Source of the DNA: Callosobruchus maculatus
Taxonomy: Eukaryota; Arthropoda; Insecta; Coleoptera; Chrysomelidae
Direction: 5' to 3'
Assembly (NCBI GenBank): GCA_951848785.1
Contig: CATOUR010000106.1
Location: 2,728,001 to 2,792,000 of the forward strand
Length of the DNA: 64,000 bases
Below the pieces are notes generated by a model that saw only the letters and a list, made by a program, of their open reading frames with translations, searched no databases and had not been told where the DNA came from. Positions 62,951 to 64,000 of this stretch are shown one piece after another. The stretch's first letter is position 1. Every line of letters starts with the position of its first letter. The translations under genes were made by a program, and so were the position numbers.

Positions 62951-63488
62951 CCGGTAGTTTACTGTACCAAACCTACGTAAGACCGTTCTTAGAATTCCCT
63001 GGCCTATTTGGTATCCAAACCTACAAAGAGACCGTGATTTGTTGGAAAACCTGCAGAGAAGGGCTAGACGCGCGTATTCCTTGTGGCACCCATCACCCTA
63101 CCTACGAAGAAAGATTAAAGCTGTTCGACCTGATGCACTTCTGTGATCGATGCCTGAGGGGGGACCTTATTATCGCCTACCGTTCGCTGCACGGTTTATT
63201 TGGAACTGACATTTCTTCGCTTTTTTCCATAAACTCGAACCACCTACGTGGACATAATTCCAAGCTGTTTAAAGAGAAGTTCCGGACCGTGCCTCGACAA
63301 CTCTTCATCTTTCCCTGGACATAGTGAACGCGTCATTGGTCAACATCTTCAAGAAACTGTACGATAGTTGGTTATGGCAAGGACATTGATAGTTGCTCTA
63401 GTCTAGTTGCTAGTGGTCTTTACAATTGTAATTTTTTTTTGAGTTTATAGCTTTTTAGCTCAACTCATATCTGTTATATAATAATAAT
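62951..63488 (+). pseudogene. CR1/Jockey-like LINE ORF2 C-terminal part, second copy with tail
   Basis: LLYQTYVRPFLEFPG, RIPCGTHHPTYEERLKLFDL, RCLRGDLIIAYRSLHGLFGT, HNSKLFKEKFRTVPRQLF, then after a frameshift LDIVNASLVNIFKKLYDSW and a stop. The 3' end is an ATAATAATAATA tail (63478-63491). It is related to, but clearly different from, the preceding copy (for example GTHHPTYEERL against AWRPTYDERL), so this is not a recent tandem duplication. Confidence 0.85.
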
Positions 63489-63491
63489 AAT

Positions 63492-64000
63492 ATCTGGCGC
63501 CGAGTGCGCCAGATAGCCTACGGGTTGAGGCGCGAGCGTCATACACTCAGTCAAGCGGTATTGGTTGTTGTCAAGCAACACTGTCTTGACAGGATACGGA
63601 TGCTAATCGCTGCTAAGCGATCGTTGGTGGCGCGGGCGAGAGGTCTGGAGCAGAACAGAATGTTCTACGAAAGACCTTCTCGTCTTTTCCAACAGCCGCC
63701 TCCAGCCATAGAGCAGCCGCCAACTGCTGATCGCGTGGAGGCTTTTTGGAGGGACATTTACGAACAACCCAAACCTCTCTCAGCGGACACTCCGGCCTTG
63801 GCGCAGTTTGAGTCCGTTTGTAGGAGGACTCCTAACTTGAATGTGCTGCGTCACCCGATAAACACGGAAGAAATTCTTGACGCCTTACGAGGCGCAAAGA
63901 ATTTCGCAGCTCCTGGCCCGGATGGCATAAACACCTACTGGTGGAAAAAATTCCCCAGTTGCCACCGGCATTTAGCTAGAGTTTTTAACTCGTGGCTAAA
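63492..64000 (+). CDS. R2/R4-like LINE Pol, N-terminal part of RT, runs off the window
   Basis: The frame is open from about 63483 to the right edge, about 170 codons. Readable segments: WRRVRQIAYGLRRERH, LIAAKRSLVARARGLEQNR, FYERPSRLFQQPPPAIEQPP, ADRVEAFWRDIYEQP, INTEEILDALRGAKNFAAPG, PDGINTYWWKKFPSCHRHLA. FWRDIYE and APGPDGINxxWWKKF are typical of the RT fingers of R2/R4/NeSL-type elements with a restriction-like endonuclease. No start codon choice can be made. It begins directly after the tail of the preceding LINE. The catalytic motifs would lie beyond 64000. Confidence 0.75.
   Translation, partial: MWRRVRQIAYGLRRERHTLSQAVLVVVKQHCLDRIRMLIAAKRSLVARARGLEQNRMFYERPSRLFQQPPPAIEQPPTADRVEAFWRDIYEQPKPLSADTPALAQFESVCRRTPNLNVLRHPINTEEILDALRGAKNFAAPGPDGINTYWWKKFPSCHRHLARVFNSWL

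Overview
The window looks like intergenic, transposon-packed chromosomal DNA from an arthropod, most likely an insect. I base that on the AT-rich composition, the absence of any operon-like gene order, and the mix of elements: several LINE clades (I-like with RNase H, RTE-like, Jockey/CR1-like, R2/R4-like), Tc1/mariner-superfamily transposons, MITEs, a tRNA-derived SINE, P-like (THAP) elements, a MULE-like element and a DINE-1/Helentron-like repeat. I found no convincing host gene, no rRNA, no standalone functional tRNA and no CRISPR. An insect, perhaps a beetle, is inference only; no species is claimed.

The commonest component is a repeat I call Rep-A, with at least eleven full or partial copies (1-1026, 4975-6365, 8276-8457, 9581-10936, 11576-12012, 15590-15645, 23122-24305, 34555-34994, 39085-39280, 41024-42183, 54373-55975, 60846-60990). 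Read with its hairpin end as the 3' end, it begins TACTTCCCACAC. It then carries a GTCTGTCG-type microsatellite, two to three tandem units of about 360-440 bp, and an inverted copy GTGTGGGAAGTA. It ends in a small hairpin and an oligo-T tract. That layout is the one known for non-autonomous Helentrons (DINE-1/HINE elements).

Layout. 0-4.5 kb: a Rep-A copy split by an I-like LINE fragment and by a P-like MITE carrying three THAP start exons; then a dimeric tRNA-SINE cut by a 5'-truncated LINE with a 14-bp target duplication. 5-16.6 kb: Rep-A copies, a MULE-like element, a Tc1-type MITE, a 4 x 152-bp array, a 730-bp hairpin with hammerhead-ribozyme-like motifs, and a mariner-type MITE. 18-22.4 kb: the longest RNase H LINE ORF and RTE-like fragments. 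23-29.4 kb: Rep-A with a Harbinger-like MITE inside it, a head-to-head pair of P-like ends, and a 2.2-kb foldback element. 29.6-33.8 kb: an almost intact two-ORF LINE, the youngest-looking element. 34-53 kb: RTE, Tc1, RNase H LINE and mariner-like fragments. 54-64 kb: a long Rep-A copy, an RTE-like ORF with a single nonsense codon, LINE and Tc1 mosaics, and the start of an R2/R4-like LINE that runs off the right edge.

The genes do not form a pathway. They are retrotransposon and transposase ORFs, nearly all truncated, frameshifted or mutated at catalytic residues. Nesting gives relative ages: Rep-A and the SINE are older hosts, while the P-like, MULE-like, Harbinger-like and one LINE insertion are younger. 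All family names rest on motifs read by eye and were not checked against databases.
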